In this document: piece after piece, positions 50,461-58,764 of the stretch | Layout: every line of letters begins with the position of its first letter | Position numbering within the stretch: position 1 is the first letter of the stretch | From: RHLJ01 sp040222455 | GTDB taxonomy: Bacteria > Bacteroidota > Rhodothermia > Balneolales > Balneolaceae | Assembly (NCBI GenBank): GCA_040222455.1 | Contig: JAVKDD010000008.1 | Span: forward strand, 248,001 to 312,000 | Length of the DNA stretch: 64,000 nucleotides | Direction of reading: 5' to 3' | The notes under the pieces: model-generated | Database searches by the model: none | The model's input: the letters and a program-made list of their open reading frames with translations, nothing else | What the model was told of the DNA's origin: nothing | Made by a program: the position numbers and the translations under genes

Positions 50461-51332
50461 AAGAACTCTGGATTTCCGATTCTTATGCAAAAATAAACTT
50501 GGGACTCAATGTACTTGAACGCCTTCCGAATGGATATCATACCATTGAAACAGGGTTTTGTTTTATTGAATGGAGTGATCGTTTTGAAATCAGCACGTCT
50601 AGTAAAATGGAACTGGAAATGAGTGATCAAAAAATACCCGTTGATGATTCTAACCTGATTGTGAAAGCTGTTAAAATTCTACAAAAAGAAGCTGGACTTA
50701 GAGACGAGTTCAAAATTTCAGTTCAAAAAAACATCCCTTCTGGTGCTGGTTTGGGCGGAGGTAGCAGTAATGCAGCAACCACCCTCAGAATGATTAATAA
50801 AATTGCTAACCTGGGTTTATCAAATAATGATTTAGCCTCGCTTGGCAAACAATTAGGTGCTGATGTACCCTTCTTTGTACATGGTAAACCGGGTATCGGA
50901 ACTGGATTGGGAGACGAAATTGAAATCCTGGACATTCAACCTGAAGCATATATCGTAACATCATTTCCAAATATTGAAAGTAAAACACCGGAGGCTTATC
51001 AGTACTGTGAACCTTTAGGTGAGCCTGATTTTTCGCTAAAGAACATTCTTTTGGAAGACGACATTGAAGAATGGCATTACTTACTTCAAAATCATTTAGA
51101 ACCAGCCGTTTTCCCCCGTTTAGAACTTGTTGGAAATCTCAAAGACCAATTTTATGATTTTGGTGCTGCGTATGCCTCTATGAGTGGAAGCGGTTCCTCT
51201 GTTTTTGGTATTTTTATACAGGATTTTGTTGCTATTAATGCCTATGAGTCGTTTCATAAGCTCGACTTTCCAGCTAATTTAACCCGCCCACATTTTGTGC
51301 CGGATTTAGGGGTTTATAAAAAAGAATATTGA
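50457..51332 (+). CDS. ispE: 4-diphosphocytidyl-2-C-methyl-D-erythritol kinase
   Basis: IspE phosphorylates the fourth intermediate of the non-mevalonate isoprenoid pathway. The 291-residue GHMP kinase has SYAKINLGLNVLERLPNGYH (catalytic Lys), the ATP loop PSGAGLGGGSSNAATTL, LGADVPFFVHGKPGIGTGLG (catalytic Asp), and the C-terminal SMSGSGSSVFGIF. The start ATG overlaps the stop of the tRNA nucleotidyltransferase gene by 4 bases. Other isp genes are not in the window. Confidence 0.96.
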   Translation: MKELWISDSYAKINLGLNVLERLPNGYHTIETGFCFIEWSDRFEISTSSKMELEMSDQKIPVDDSNLIVKAVKILQKEAGLRDEFKISVQKNIPSGAGLGGGSSNAATTLRMINKIANLGLSNNDLASLGKQLGADVPFFVHGKPGIGTGLGDEIEILDIQPEAYIVTSFPNIESKTPEAYQYCEPLGEPDFSLKNILLEDDIEEWHYLLQNHLEPAVFPRLELVGNLKDQFYDFGAAYASMSGSGSSVFGIFIQDFVAINAYESFHKLDFPANLTRPHFVPDLGVYKKEY

Positions 51333-51389
51333 TTGTGTAGTATTTAAAATTATTTACACGAAATTACGGAATAACAACACTTTAGAATA

Positions 51390-53867
51390 ATGAGCAAAAC
51401 AAAAAAAACCAATATCGCCGTGCGCTCCGGCTTAAATAAAGATTCGCTAAGACAAGACATTAAATTACACTTAAGGCATACCCTTGCTAAAGATGAATTC
51501 TCAAAAACGAATTGGGATAACTATCGAAGTGTAGTGTTAACTATTATGGATCGTCTTCATGATAAATGGATAAACACTCAACAAACCTATCATAAAACTG
51601 GAGTTAAGCGAGCATATTACCTGTCGATGGAATATCTGATTGGCCGCTTACTCGATAATATGGTTGTAAACCTAAATGTTCAGGATGAAGTAGCCGAAGC
51701 GTGCGCCGATCTTGGCTTAGATTATGATGAAATCAGAAATGCAGAGTGGGATGCCGGGCTTGGAAATGGGGGACTAGGACGTCTTGCAGCTTGTTTTCTT
51801 GATTCGATGGCAACAATTGGAGTGCCTGCTACAGGTTATGGTCTTCGATATGATTATGGAATGTTCTATCAGAAAATTGAAAATGGTTTTCAGATTGAAA
51901 AGCCGGATCTTTGGTTGAGATATGGGAACCCTTGGGATGTTGTACGTCCTAAGATTCAGTATCCAGTGGAGTTTTATGGACATCAAAACATGTTCGAAAA
52001 ACCATCAGGTGAAATTGAGTACAAGTGGGAAAACACGAAAAAAGTACTCGCAGTAGCTTATGATACTCCAATACCCGGTTATGATAATGGCATTGTAAAT
52101 AATCTCCGTTTATGGAAAGCTGAGTCGGATACCGCTATCGATCTTCAGAGTTTTAATCAAGGCCAATACATTGATGCTGTTAGAGACAATCAGCTTGAAC
52201 AAAATATTACCCGCGTACTTTATCCTAACGATAAAATGTTTGTAGGGCAGGAGTTGAGACTGAAACAGGAATATTTCTTAGTTTCTGCCTCGATGCAAGA
52301 CATTTTGAGAAGGTTTAAAAACCAAACAAATGACTGGACTAAACTTCCTCAAAAAGTAGCCATTCAATGTAACGACACGCATCCGAACCTGGCTATTCCT
52401 GAGTTAATGAGAGTATTGCTTGACGATGTTGATATGACCTGGGACAAAGCTTGGGACATCACGTTAAACACGATGGCTTATACCAATCATACGCTATTGC
52501 CAGAAGCTCTTGAAAAATGGCCAGTTTCTTTAGTACGGAGCCTTCTTCCACGTCATTTAAATATCATTTATGAAATAAATCATCGCTTTATGGACAGTAT
52601 CAAAGTAAAATTTGGTAATGATAAAGGGCGAATGAACAGGATGAGTATTATTAGTGAGGGGGAAAACCCTGTGGTTCACATGGCGCATCTCGGTATAGTT
52701 GGAGCGAAAAAAGTTAATGGTGTTGCCGCTTTGCACTCGCGCTTACTTAAAGAATCGATGTTTAAAGATTTTGATGAAATGTATCCAGATAAATTCACCA
52801 ACAAAACAAATGGGATTACTCCACGGCGTTGGTTGAAGCAATGTAATACTGAACTCTCTGCTCTTATTTCAGAGAACATAGGTAACAAATGGATTACTGA
52901 TCTTGATGAGCTTCAAAAGCTGGCTCCACTTGCTGAAGACAAAAAATTCCAGAAGGCATTTGCGAAGATTAAGCTAAACAACAAGAAAAAACTAGCTAAG
53001 TACATCAAAGACACCATGGATATTGATGTTGATCCAAAATCGCTCTTTGATATTCAGATTAAAAGAATTCATGAATACAAACGTCAATTAATGGCTGCGT
53101 TACATGTAATTACTTTATACAATCGACTAAAAGAAAATCCCGATCTTGACATTGTTCCTCGTACTGTGATATTTGGTGGAAAAGCGGCTCCTGGTTATAC
53201 CATGGCAAAAAATCACATCAAGTTGATAAACGCTATTGGTGAAAAAGTAAATAACGATCCCGCAACTAAAGATAAACTTAAGTGCATTTTTCTTCAGAAT
53301 TACCGAGTTACTTTAGCTGAGATGATGATTCCTGCGGCAAATCTTTCTGAGCAAATCTCTACGGCTGGAATGGAAGCTTCTGGTACTGGAAACATGAAAT
53401 TTGCCTTAAATGGAGCCCTTACCATCGGAACATTAGATGGAGCCAATGTGGAAATTAAAGAAGAAGTAGGTGATGATAATATCTTTATCTTTGGACTTGA
53501 AGTTGAGGATGTAGCTGAGCTTCGAAGATCTGGGTATAATCCTCAAACTTATTATAATAGTAATCCAGAGTTGATGAGAGCCTTAGATCAAATCCGTGAT
53601 GGGTTCTTTTCTCCAGAAGATAAAACTCTTTTCCACCCAATAATTAACGCCCTGCTTCATGAAGGTGATTACTTTATGGTTCTTGCTGATTACGAAGCGT
53701 ATGTAAAAGCACAAGAAGAAGTTGACCAAGTGTACCGGGTAGAAACTGAATGGAATAAAAAAGCCATTTTGAACGTTGCACGAGTTGGCAAATTTTCGAG
53801 TGATCGAACCATCAAAGACTATAACGATGAGATTTGGCATACCGATTTAGTTAAACTAAAGAAGTAA
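51390..53867 (+). CDS. glgP: Glycogen phosphorylase
   Basis: GlgP releases glucose 1-phosphate from glycogen ends. The 825-residue GT35 protein has MEYLIGRLLDNMVVNL, WDAGLGNGGLGRLAACFLDS, YGLRYDYGMF, QCNDTHPNLAIPELMR, TNHTLLPEALEKWP, the PLP segment EASGTGNMKFALNGALTIG (Lys at about 670), and IKRIHEYKRQLM. Length is close to E. coli GlgP/MalP. It lies apart from glgB and malQ, 57 bp behind ispE, and ends in a strong terminator. It completes a glycogen store-and-use pair with those genes. Confidence 0.97.
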   Translation: MSKTKKTNIAVRSGLNKDSLRQDIKLHLRHTLAKDEFSKTNWDNYRSVVLTIMDRLHDKWINTQQTYHKTGVKRAYYLSMEYLIGRLLDNMVVNLNVQDEVAEACADLGLDYDEIRNAEWDAGLGNGGLGRLAACFLDSMATIGVPATGYGLRYDYGMFYQKIENGFQIEKPDLWLRYGNPWDVVRPKIQYPVEFYGHQNMFEKPSGEIEYKWENTKKVLAVAYDTPIPGYDNGIVNNLRLWKAESDTAIDLQSFNQGQYIDAVRDNQLEQNITRVLYPNDKMFVGQELRLKQEYFLVSASMQDILRRFKNQTNDWTKLPQKVAIQCNDTHPNLAIPELMRVLLDDVDMTWDKAWDITLNTMAYTNHTLLPEALEKWPVSLVRSLLPRHLNIIYEINHRFMDSIKVKFGNDKGRMNRMSIISEGENPVVHMAHLGIVGAKKVNGVAALHSRLLKESMFKDFDEMYPDKFTNKTNGITPRRWLKQCNTELSALISENIGNKWITDLDELQKLAPLAEDKKFQKAFAKIKLNNKKKLAKYIKDTMDIDVDPKSLFDIQIKRIHEYKRQLMAALHVITLYNRLKENPDLDIVPRTVIFGGKAAPGYTMAKNHIKLINAIGEKVNNDPATKDKLKCIFLQNYRVTLAEMMIPAANLSEQISTAGMEASGTGNMKFALNGALTIGTLDGANVEIKEEVGDDNIFIFGLEVEDVAELRRSGYNPQTYYNSNPELMRALDQIRDGFFSPEDKTLFHPIINALLHEGDYFMVLADYEAYVKAQEEVDQVYRVETEWNKKAILNVARVGKFSSDRTIKDYNDEIWHTDLVKLKK

Positions 53868-53888
53868 ATTTATTGTACTAAATACTTG

Positions 53889-53926
53889 AAACCGAAGTAG
53901 AACTATACCTACTTCGGTTTTTTTGT
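53889..53926 (+). terminator. Rho-independent terminator of glgP
   Basis: AAACCGAAGTAG (53889-53900) and CTACTTCGGTTT (53909-53920) form a 12-bp perfect stem with an 8-base loop, followed directly by more T. It lies 22 bases behind the glgP stop codon and separates glgP from the MscS gene. Confidence 0.92.
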
Positions 53927-53962
53927 ACATTAAACTTTTTCAATGATATTAATAGTTAACAA

Positions 53963-54919
53963 ATGAACGAGCTTTTAAGCCAAACTCCTGATTCCATTGC
54001 AAACGATTCTTTGTTCAGTCAATCCGACTCTACACTTGTTATTCCAAATCCTACTGATTACTCCATTTCCGAGATTTTTATTTATTTAAAAGATTTTTTG
54101 AATGTGACGCTATTTGAGATTCAAAATACGCCCGTCACATTCATGTCTTTGATTATTTTTATTCTATTCATTATTGGGTTTTCTTTTCTAGCCTCATTTA
54201 TAAAACGGCTCTTGAATCGAAGAGTACTTCCCAAATTTATCAAAGATAGTGGGCTACGATATACACTTGCGAGAATGTCTCAATATGTGATTGTTATAAT
54301 GGGATTGTTTATTTCTTTTCAGTTTTTGGGAATTGATTTAACTGGGTTAGCCGTTATATTCGGTTTCCTTTCCGTTGGTATTGGTTTTGGGCTCCAGAAT
54401 GTGACCTCAAATTTTATCTCAGGGTTAATAGTACTTTTTGAACGACCCATAAGTGTAGGAGATCGGGTAGAGGTAAACGATATAGAGGGCGATGTGCAGG
54501 AAATAAACATTCGTTCTACCAAAGTAAAAACATTAGATAATATCTCTATTATTGTTCCAAATTCGCAGTTCGTTTCACAAAATGTAGTAAACTATTCTCA
54601 TGGAGATCCAACTTATAGACTTTCGATTGATGTAGGCGTTGCCTATGGCTCCGATTTAGAAGACGTTCTTAAAGCATTAAATGAAGTTGCTGAAGAAAGT
54701 AGTAATGTACTTAAGACACCAAAGCATGATGTACATTTACGTAATTTTGGTGATTCATCCTGGGATATGAAGCTTTTGGTATGGATACCTGATGTGAAAA
54801 ATAAATACATCATTCAAAATGAATTGAATCAAGCGATTGTTCGAAAATTTAAAGCAATGGGCATCGAAATTCCATTCCCACAACGAGATATAAATTTCAG
54901 GAATTCGATTCCAAATTAA
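53963..54919 (+). CDS. MscS family mechanosensitive channel
   Basis: The 318-residue protein has an N-terminal soluble arm of about 55 residues, then three membrane helices (near 60-80, 105-125, 126-150). The MscS signature follows the pore helix: LSVGIGFGLQNVTSNFISGL and LFERPISVGDRVEVNDIEGD. The beta and C-terminal domains follow (NISIIVPNSQFVSQNVVNYS, FGDSSWDMKLLVWI, FKAMGIEIPFPQRDI). It opens under membrane tension on osmotic down-shock. It stands alone between the glgP terminator and the cupredoxin gene. Confidence 0.93.
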   Translation: MNELLSQTPDSIANDSLFSQSDSTLVIPNPTDYSISEIFIYLKDFLNVTLFEIQNTPVTFMSLIIFILFIIGFSFLASFIKRLLNRRVLPKFIKDSGLRYTLARMSQYVIVIMGLFISFQFLGIDLTGLAVIFGFLSVGIGFGLQNVTSNFISGLIVLFERPISVGDRVEVNDIEGDVQEINIRSTKVKTLDNISIIVPNSQFVSQNVVNYSHGDPTYRLSIDVGVAYGSDLEDVLKALNEVAEESSNVLKTPKHDVHLRNFGDSSWDMKLLVWIPDVKNKYIIQNELNQAIVRKFKAMGIEIPFPQRDINFRNSIPN

Positions 54920-55010
54920 GACAAACCTTTGAATCCAAAGGAATCAGATTCTAGCTCCTGATTCTTGCTGTTTTCTAGTATTTTAGCTTAATTCATCTAA
55001 ACTTTTTCAG

Positions 55011-55709
55011 ATGAAATTACACGCTTTTATACTTCCAATTCTATTTGCACTAATCATCGGTCTATTTAGTTCTGATGCAAGTGATATTCGAACCAAGAAT
55101 GTTTCAATTAATACAGGCTCTGTCGAAGGCGTCGCTTTGTTAGCACCTAAAAATCAACCTGTTCGATTTGGTGGTGGATTTTATGGTAGACCAACTTCAT
55201 CTAATTCCAGTCAGGCTTCTTCAGATTCGATTTTAGTAGTGCTTAAAGGAGAATCAGTACATTTAGAAAACTCGGATAGATTTCAAGTTTTAAACCAAAA
55301 GGATCAGGAGTTTATGCCATCTTTATTACCTGTTACTCTTGGTGAAAAGGTTCGAATAAAAAACTCAGACCCTGTTTATCACAACGTATTTAGCTTAACC
55401 AGCCCTAATAAGTTCGATGTAGGTCGACGACCCAAAGGAGAACATTTCGATGTTACTTTTGATAAAGCCGGCGTTGTAGATGTTTTCTGTGATATACATA
55501 GTAATATGTACGCAATTATTTATGTATTACCAGAAGGAACCGTTGCCTGGACAAAAATAAAAAGTGGTGATTCTTTTTCTTTTCAAAATATTTCTGCTGG
55601 TTCTTATGAACTATCACTTTTTGCATTGGGCTATAAAGAAAATACTACACAAATAAATGTTCATGACGGTGAGGCTTTTCAAACCGGAGCGATAACTATA
55701 AATCCATAA
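55011..55709 (+). CDS. Exported cupredoxin (plastocyanin-like) protein
   Basis: The 232-residue protein has a signal peptide (KLHAFILPILFALIIGLFSS). Its middle is a cupredoxin fold with type 1 copper ligands in order: His124 in DPVYHNVFSL, Cys160 and His163 in VFCDIHSNMY, Met166. The C-terminal 55 residues look like a carboxypeptidase-regulatory-type beta-sandwich (FSFQNISAGSYELSLFALGY). Genes of this type are often annotated as methylamine utilisation proteins, without proof. A membrane adenylate cyclase gene starts 2 bases later and a barrel gene follows, so the copper protein may pass a redox or copper signal to the cyclase. That is inference. Confidence 0.87.
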   Translation: MKLHAFILPILFALIIGLFSSDASDIRTKNVSINTGSVEGVALLAPKNQPVRFGGGFYGRPTSSNSSQASSDSILVVLKGESVHLENSDRFQVLNQKDQEFMPSLLPVTLGEKVRIKNSDPVYHNVFSLTSPNKFDVGRRPKGEHFDVTFDKAGVVDVFCDIHSNMYAIIYVLPEGTVAWTKIKSGDSFSFQNISAGSYELSLFALGYKENTTQINVHDGEAFQTGAITINP

Positions 55710-55711
55710 CT

Positions 55712-57502
55712 ATGAAGCCTTCTTTTTTCAGTATTAGATGGAAGCTTCTTTCAGGCTTTGTAGGGCTCATACTTATTACGGTAATTGTTCTTTTACTTAG
55801 TGTTGGACAATTGGTAGAAACCAGAATCAAAAATGATATTCAATCTAATTTTGAACAAGCGGGAACTACTTTTGAAAGAATTCAGGATATTCGTTTACGT
55901 CAATTACGGCAAACCGCAATTCTACTTGCAGATGTTCCAAGTTTAAAGGCCGCCATTTCAACGGGAGATACTTCAACAGTGTCCCACAAAATAAAAAATG
56001 AGATTCGGTACCTTCTCGACTTTGACCCTATTATCCCTGATTCACTTATTCCTGAAAATTATTACTTAGATCCTGATTCTTCTGGTCTAATCTTGGTTTC
56101 TGATAAAGTTGGACTTCCATTAGGTCAACTCTCTACGCGCCCACTTCCCTCATTTTCAATTGCTGACAGGGCTGGTGTAACAGATGCGTTAAATGGAGAA
56201 ATGCTCAATCAACCTTACATTTGGAAAGAAAATGATCGGTATTTCAATGTAATTAGCGTGCCAATATGGGCCGGTTATACCATTGTTGGAACGCTAAATT
56301 ATGGGCTACCAATCCGACAAATTGAAACCCAACAACTTTCAAGCGATTTAAACATGGAAGTCATTTTCTATGTGGATGATCAGCTCCTTGCCACTACTTT
56401 AGATGGGCTTAATAGTGATGATTTAAGTGTGTTAAATAAAAAAATGCACGACGCTACTTATGAGGTATTGAAAAGCAGACGCGCCCAAACTTCGGAAATC
56501 ACCTTAAATAACGAAACATGGCTAGTTTATCTCGCTCCAATGTTCAAAATGCAGGATGAGATTGATGGTATTAAAGGATATTACGGAGTGGCTAAATCTT
56601 TAAACCAAGCACTAATTCCCCTTCAAAATCTACAGTTAGTAATTTTTATTATTGGCCTTTTGGCAATTATAGCCTCTATTTTGATTAGCATTTTCTTAAC
56701 GGGAAAAATCACACGCCCAATTCACTTATTAGTTGAAGGAGTAAAGCGAGTAGAAAAAGAAGATTTTAGTGAGAAAGTACCTGTTACTACTAATGATGAA
56801 ATCGGGACGTTAACCTCTGCATTTAACGGCTTGGTAGATGGTTTACGCCAACGATTATTAATGCTTAAGTTTGTATCTGAAGCCACACTTGATGCCATTC
56901 AAAAAAACCTGAGTAGAATTGAACCGGGAGGTGAGCGTAGAGAAATAACTGTTTTTTTCTCTGATATCAGAGGGTTTACTGCATGGAGCGAAAAGCATAC
57001 ACCTGAACAAGTAATTGATATGCTTAACAACCTCCTCAGCTTTCAGGCCGAATTAGTACACGAATTTGGTGGAGACGTGGATAAGTTTGTCGGTGATGAA
57101 CTTGTTGCTGTTTTTCAAGGGCCAGATAAAGATCAAAAAGCAGTCGAAGCTGCCATTCGGATTCAACAACAACTTCCATCCATGTTAAATAAAGAAGAAA
57201 TGGAACTAGCTGTAGGTATTGGGATTAATAGTGGCGAAGCTGTGATGGGTGCCATGGGAAGTGAAAACAGAATGGACTATACCGTATTAGGAAATACAGT
57301 AAACCTTGGGGCACGACTTTGTTCGGCTGCAAAAAAGCATCAAATTCTGATTTCTAATAACGTTTTTCTAAATCTTGAAAGAAAAATACCAACTAAAGAG
57401 TTGGAAAGAATACAGGCTAAAGGAATTAAACATCCTGTACAGATTTTTGAAATTGATTGGCAACATCAAACGAAAGAATTACTCGAATTGAAGGAGGGTT
57501 AA
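55712..57502 (+). CDS. Membrane adenylate cyclase (class III) with periplasmic sensor and HAMP domain
   Basis: The 596-residue protein has a membrane helix at 12-32, a periplasmic sensor of about 270 residues (Cache-like, with VISVPIWAGYTIVGTLNYGL), a second helix at 308-330 and a HAMP domain at 331-383 (GKITRPIHLLVEGVKRVEKE). The class III cyclase domain starts near 408. Metal Asp418 (FFSDIRGFT) and Asp462 (FVGDELVAVF), Lys458 and Asp522 (NRMDYTVLGN, the adenine-selecting pair), Asn531 and Arg535 (VNLGARL) are all present, so active cAMP synthesis is expected. It starts 2 bases behind the cupredoxin gene and ends 1 base before the barrel gene. A cAMP receptor is not in the window. Confidence 0.92.
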   Translation: MKPSFFSIRWKLLSGFVGLILITVIVLLLSVGQLVETRIKNDIQSNFEQAGTTFERIQDIRLRQLRQTAILLADVPSLKAAISTGDTSTVSHKIKNEIRYLLDFDPIIPDSLIPENYYLDPDSSGLILVSDKVGLPLGQLSTRPLPSFSIADRAGVTDALNGEMLNQPYIWKENDRYFNVISVPIWAGYTIVGTLNYGLPIRQIETQQLSSDLNMEVIFYVDDQLLATTLDGLNSDDLSVLNKKMHDATYEVLKSRRAQTSEITLNNETWLVYLAPMFKMQDEIDGIKGYYGVAKSLNQALIPLQNLQLVIFIIGLLAIIASILISIFLTGKITRPIHLLVEGVKRVEKEDFSEKVPVTTNDEIGTLTSAFNGLVDGLRQRLLMLKFVSEATLDAIQKNLSRIEPGGERREITVFFSDIRGFTAWSEKHTPEQVIDMLNNLLSFQAELVHEFGGDVDKFVGDELVAVFQGPDKDQKAVEAAIRIQQQLPSMLNKEEMELAVGIGINSGEAVMGAMGSENRMDYTVLGNTVNLGARLCSAAKKHQILISNNVFLNLERKIPTKELERIQAKGIKHPVQIFEIDWQHQTKELLELKEG

Positions 57503-57503
57503 G

Positions 57504-58742
57504 ATGAAACCTTATCATATTATTTTATTAATCATTCTTATGGGCTTTGGGCTTAACCAAAGAACTACTGCTCAGATTAATATTTCGGGATTAGCAGATT
57601 TCGAAATCAGAATGGCTGGCCATGACTCCTCGCCTTATCTTAATCAAACTCCAGGCAGCGGGTTATCCTTTTTTACTCCAACTATTCGCCTGTTTTTTTC
57701 TGCGAATTTATCAGAACAATGGTTTGTAAATGGATCACTCCAAGCTGACCACTATGAAGGCAAGAAGCTAAGCTCACCCTTCTTTTCTGTTATGAATATT
57801 AACTGGACTCCCAACTTTGACTCTAAATTTCTAGTTACGGCCGGTCGCTTTGTAACTCCCTATGGTTCCTATTCAACCCGTTTCCTGTCTAACGTTAACC
57901 CATTCGTTCATTTACCACTTTCTCATGCAGGTGGATTGCCTGTTAGTAATCGGTTTGGGCATCTTCAGTACACTATGAATGATCCATCTTCTATCAAAAA
58001 CCTCTACGGAGGTGATGAAAAAGGGATAAACATGGTTTATCAGCGGATGTACACGCAGGGAATAAAAGTATCTCATTCATTTGGAGAATCATCATGGTTA
58101 AGTTTAGATGTTGCCGCTACAAACGCTCCTGTTTCATCTCAACTTGATTTTAACGAACATCAAAATCCCTCCTGGATTGGGCGCGCTGTTTTTAAACCCG
58201 TAATTTGGGCAGAATTAGGCTTTTCATATAGCAAGGGCGCTTTTCTTTTAGAAGATGAGGCGAATGATACTTTACGAATTTATAGTGATTCTGGATATCC
58301 AAACACAACTATTGGGTCTGATCTGAAATTCAATTATCGATACTACACTCTGCTAATTGAATGGAACCAAAGCTTTTTTAAGGCTCCATTTTACGATCCC
58401 ACAACATCAACTGCAGCGACAAGTAGAACTGGAAAAGCAACAATTGATCATTTCTCAGGTGAATTTATCTATGATTTCCCATTTGCCGTGGGTGGTTATG
58501 CTGGAATTAGATATGAGCAAATGACTGAGGGAGAAATTGAAATATACAGGAGAGATGCAAATAACGATAAAGTTGATCAATCCTTCACTCCATGGGTATT
58601 TAACCGAGAGCGATTTGAATTTGTAGCAGGCTACAAACTCCAAAGAAACGTGATTTTAAAAATATCCTATTTACTCTCTAGCGATGATGGCGCAAAGCTA
58701 GACGACAACGTTTTTGCGGTCCAGCTAAGCGCATTATTCTAA
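57504..58742 (+). CDS. Outer-membrane beta-barrel (porin-like) protein
   Basis: The 412-residue protein has a signal peptide (IILLIILMGFGLNQRTTAQ) and a beta-rich body with alternating strands: FFSANLSEQWFVNGSLQADH, FLVTAGRFVTPYGSYSTRF, LLIEWNQSFFKAPF, VGGYAGIRYEQMTEGE, and a C-terminal strand pair ending LDDNVFAVQLSALF. The AGRF..PYG pattern is shared with phosphate-selective-porin-like and other barrel proteins, but I cannot name a substrate. It is the third gene of the cupredoxin-cyclase-barrel unit (1-base gap) and converges on the VPS10-like gene after 22 bp. Confidence 0.82.
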   Translation: MKPYHIILLIILMGFGLNQRTTAQINISGLADFEIRMAGHDSSPYLNQTPGSGLSFFTPTIRLFFSANLSEQWFVNGSLQADHYEGKKLSSPFFSVMNINWTPNFDSKFLVTAGRFVTPYGSYSTRFLSNVNPFVHLPLSHAGGLPVSNRFGHLQYTMNDPSSIKNLYGGDEKGINMVYQRMYTQGIKVSHSFGESSWLSLDVAATNAPVSSQLDFNEHQNPSWIGRAVFKPVIWAELGFSYSKGAFLLEDEANDTLRIYSDSGYPNTTIGSDLKFNYRYYTLLIEWNQSFFKAPFYDPTTSTAATSRTGKATIDHFSGEFIYDFPFAVGGYAGIRYEQMTEGEIEIYRRDANNDKVDQSFTPWVFNRERFEFVAGYKLQRNVILKISYLLSSDDGAKLDDNVFAVQLSALF

Positions 58743-58764
58743 TTATAGCAAGAATTTTAGTGCA

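Noticed and set aside
50232..50630. 132-residue antisense frame across the tRNA nucleotidyltransferase/ispE junction
   Set aside because: It covers the coupled start and stop of two real genes and resembles no protein family.
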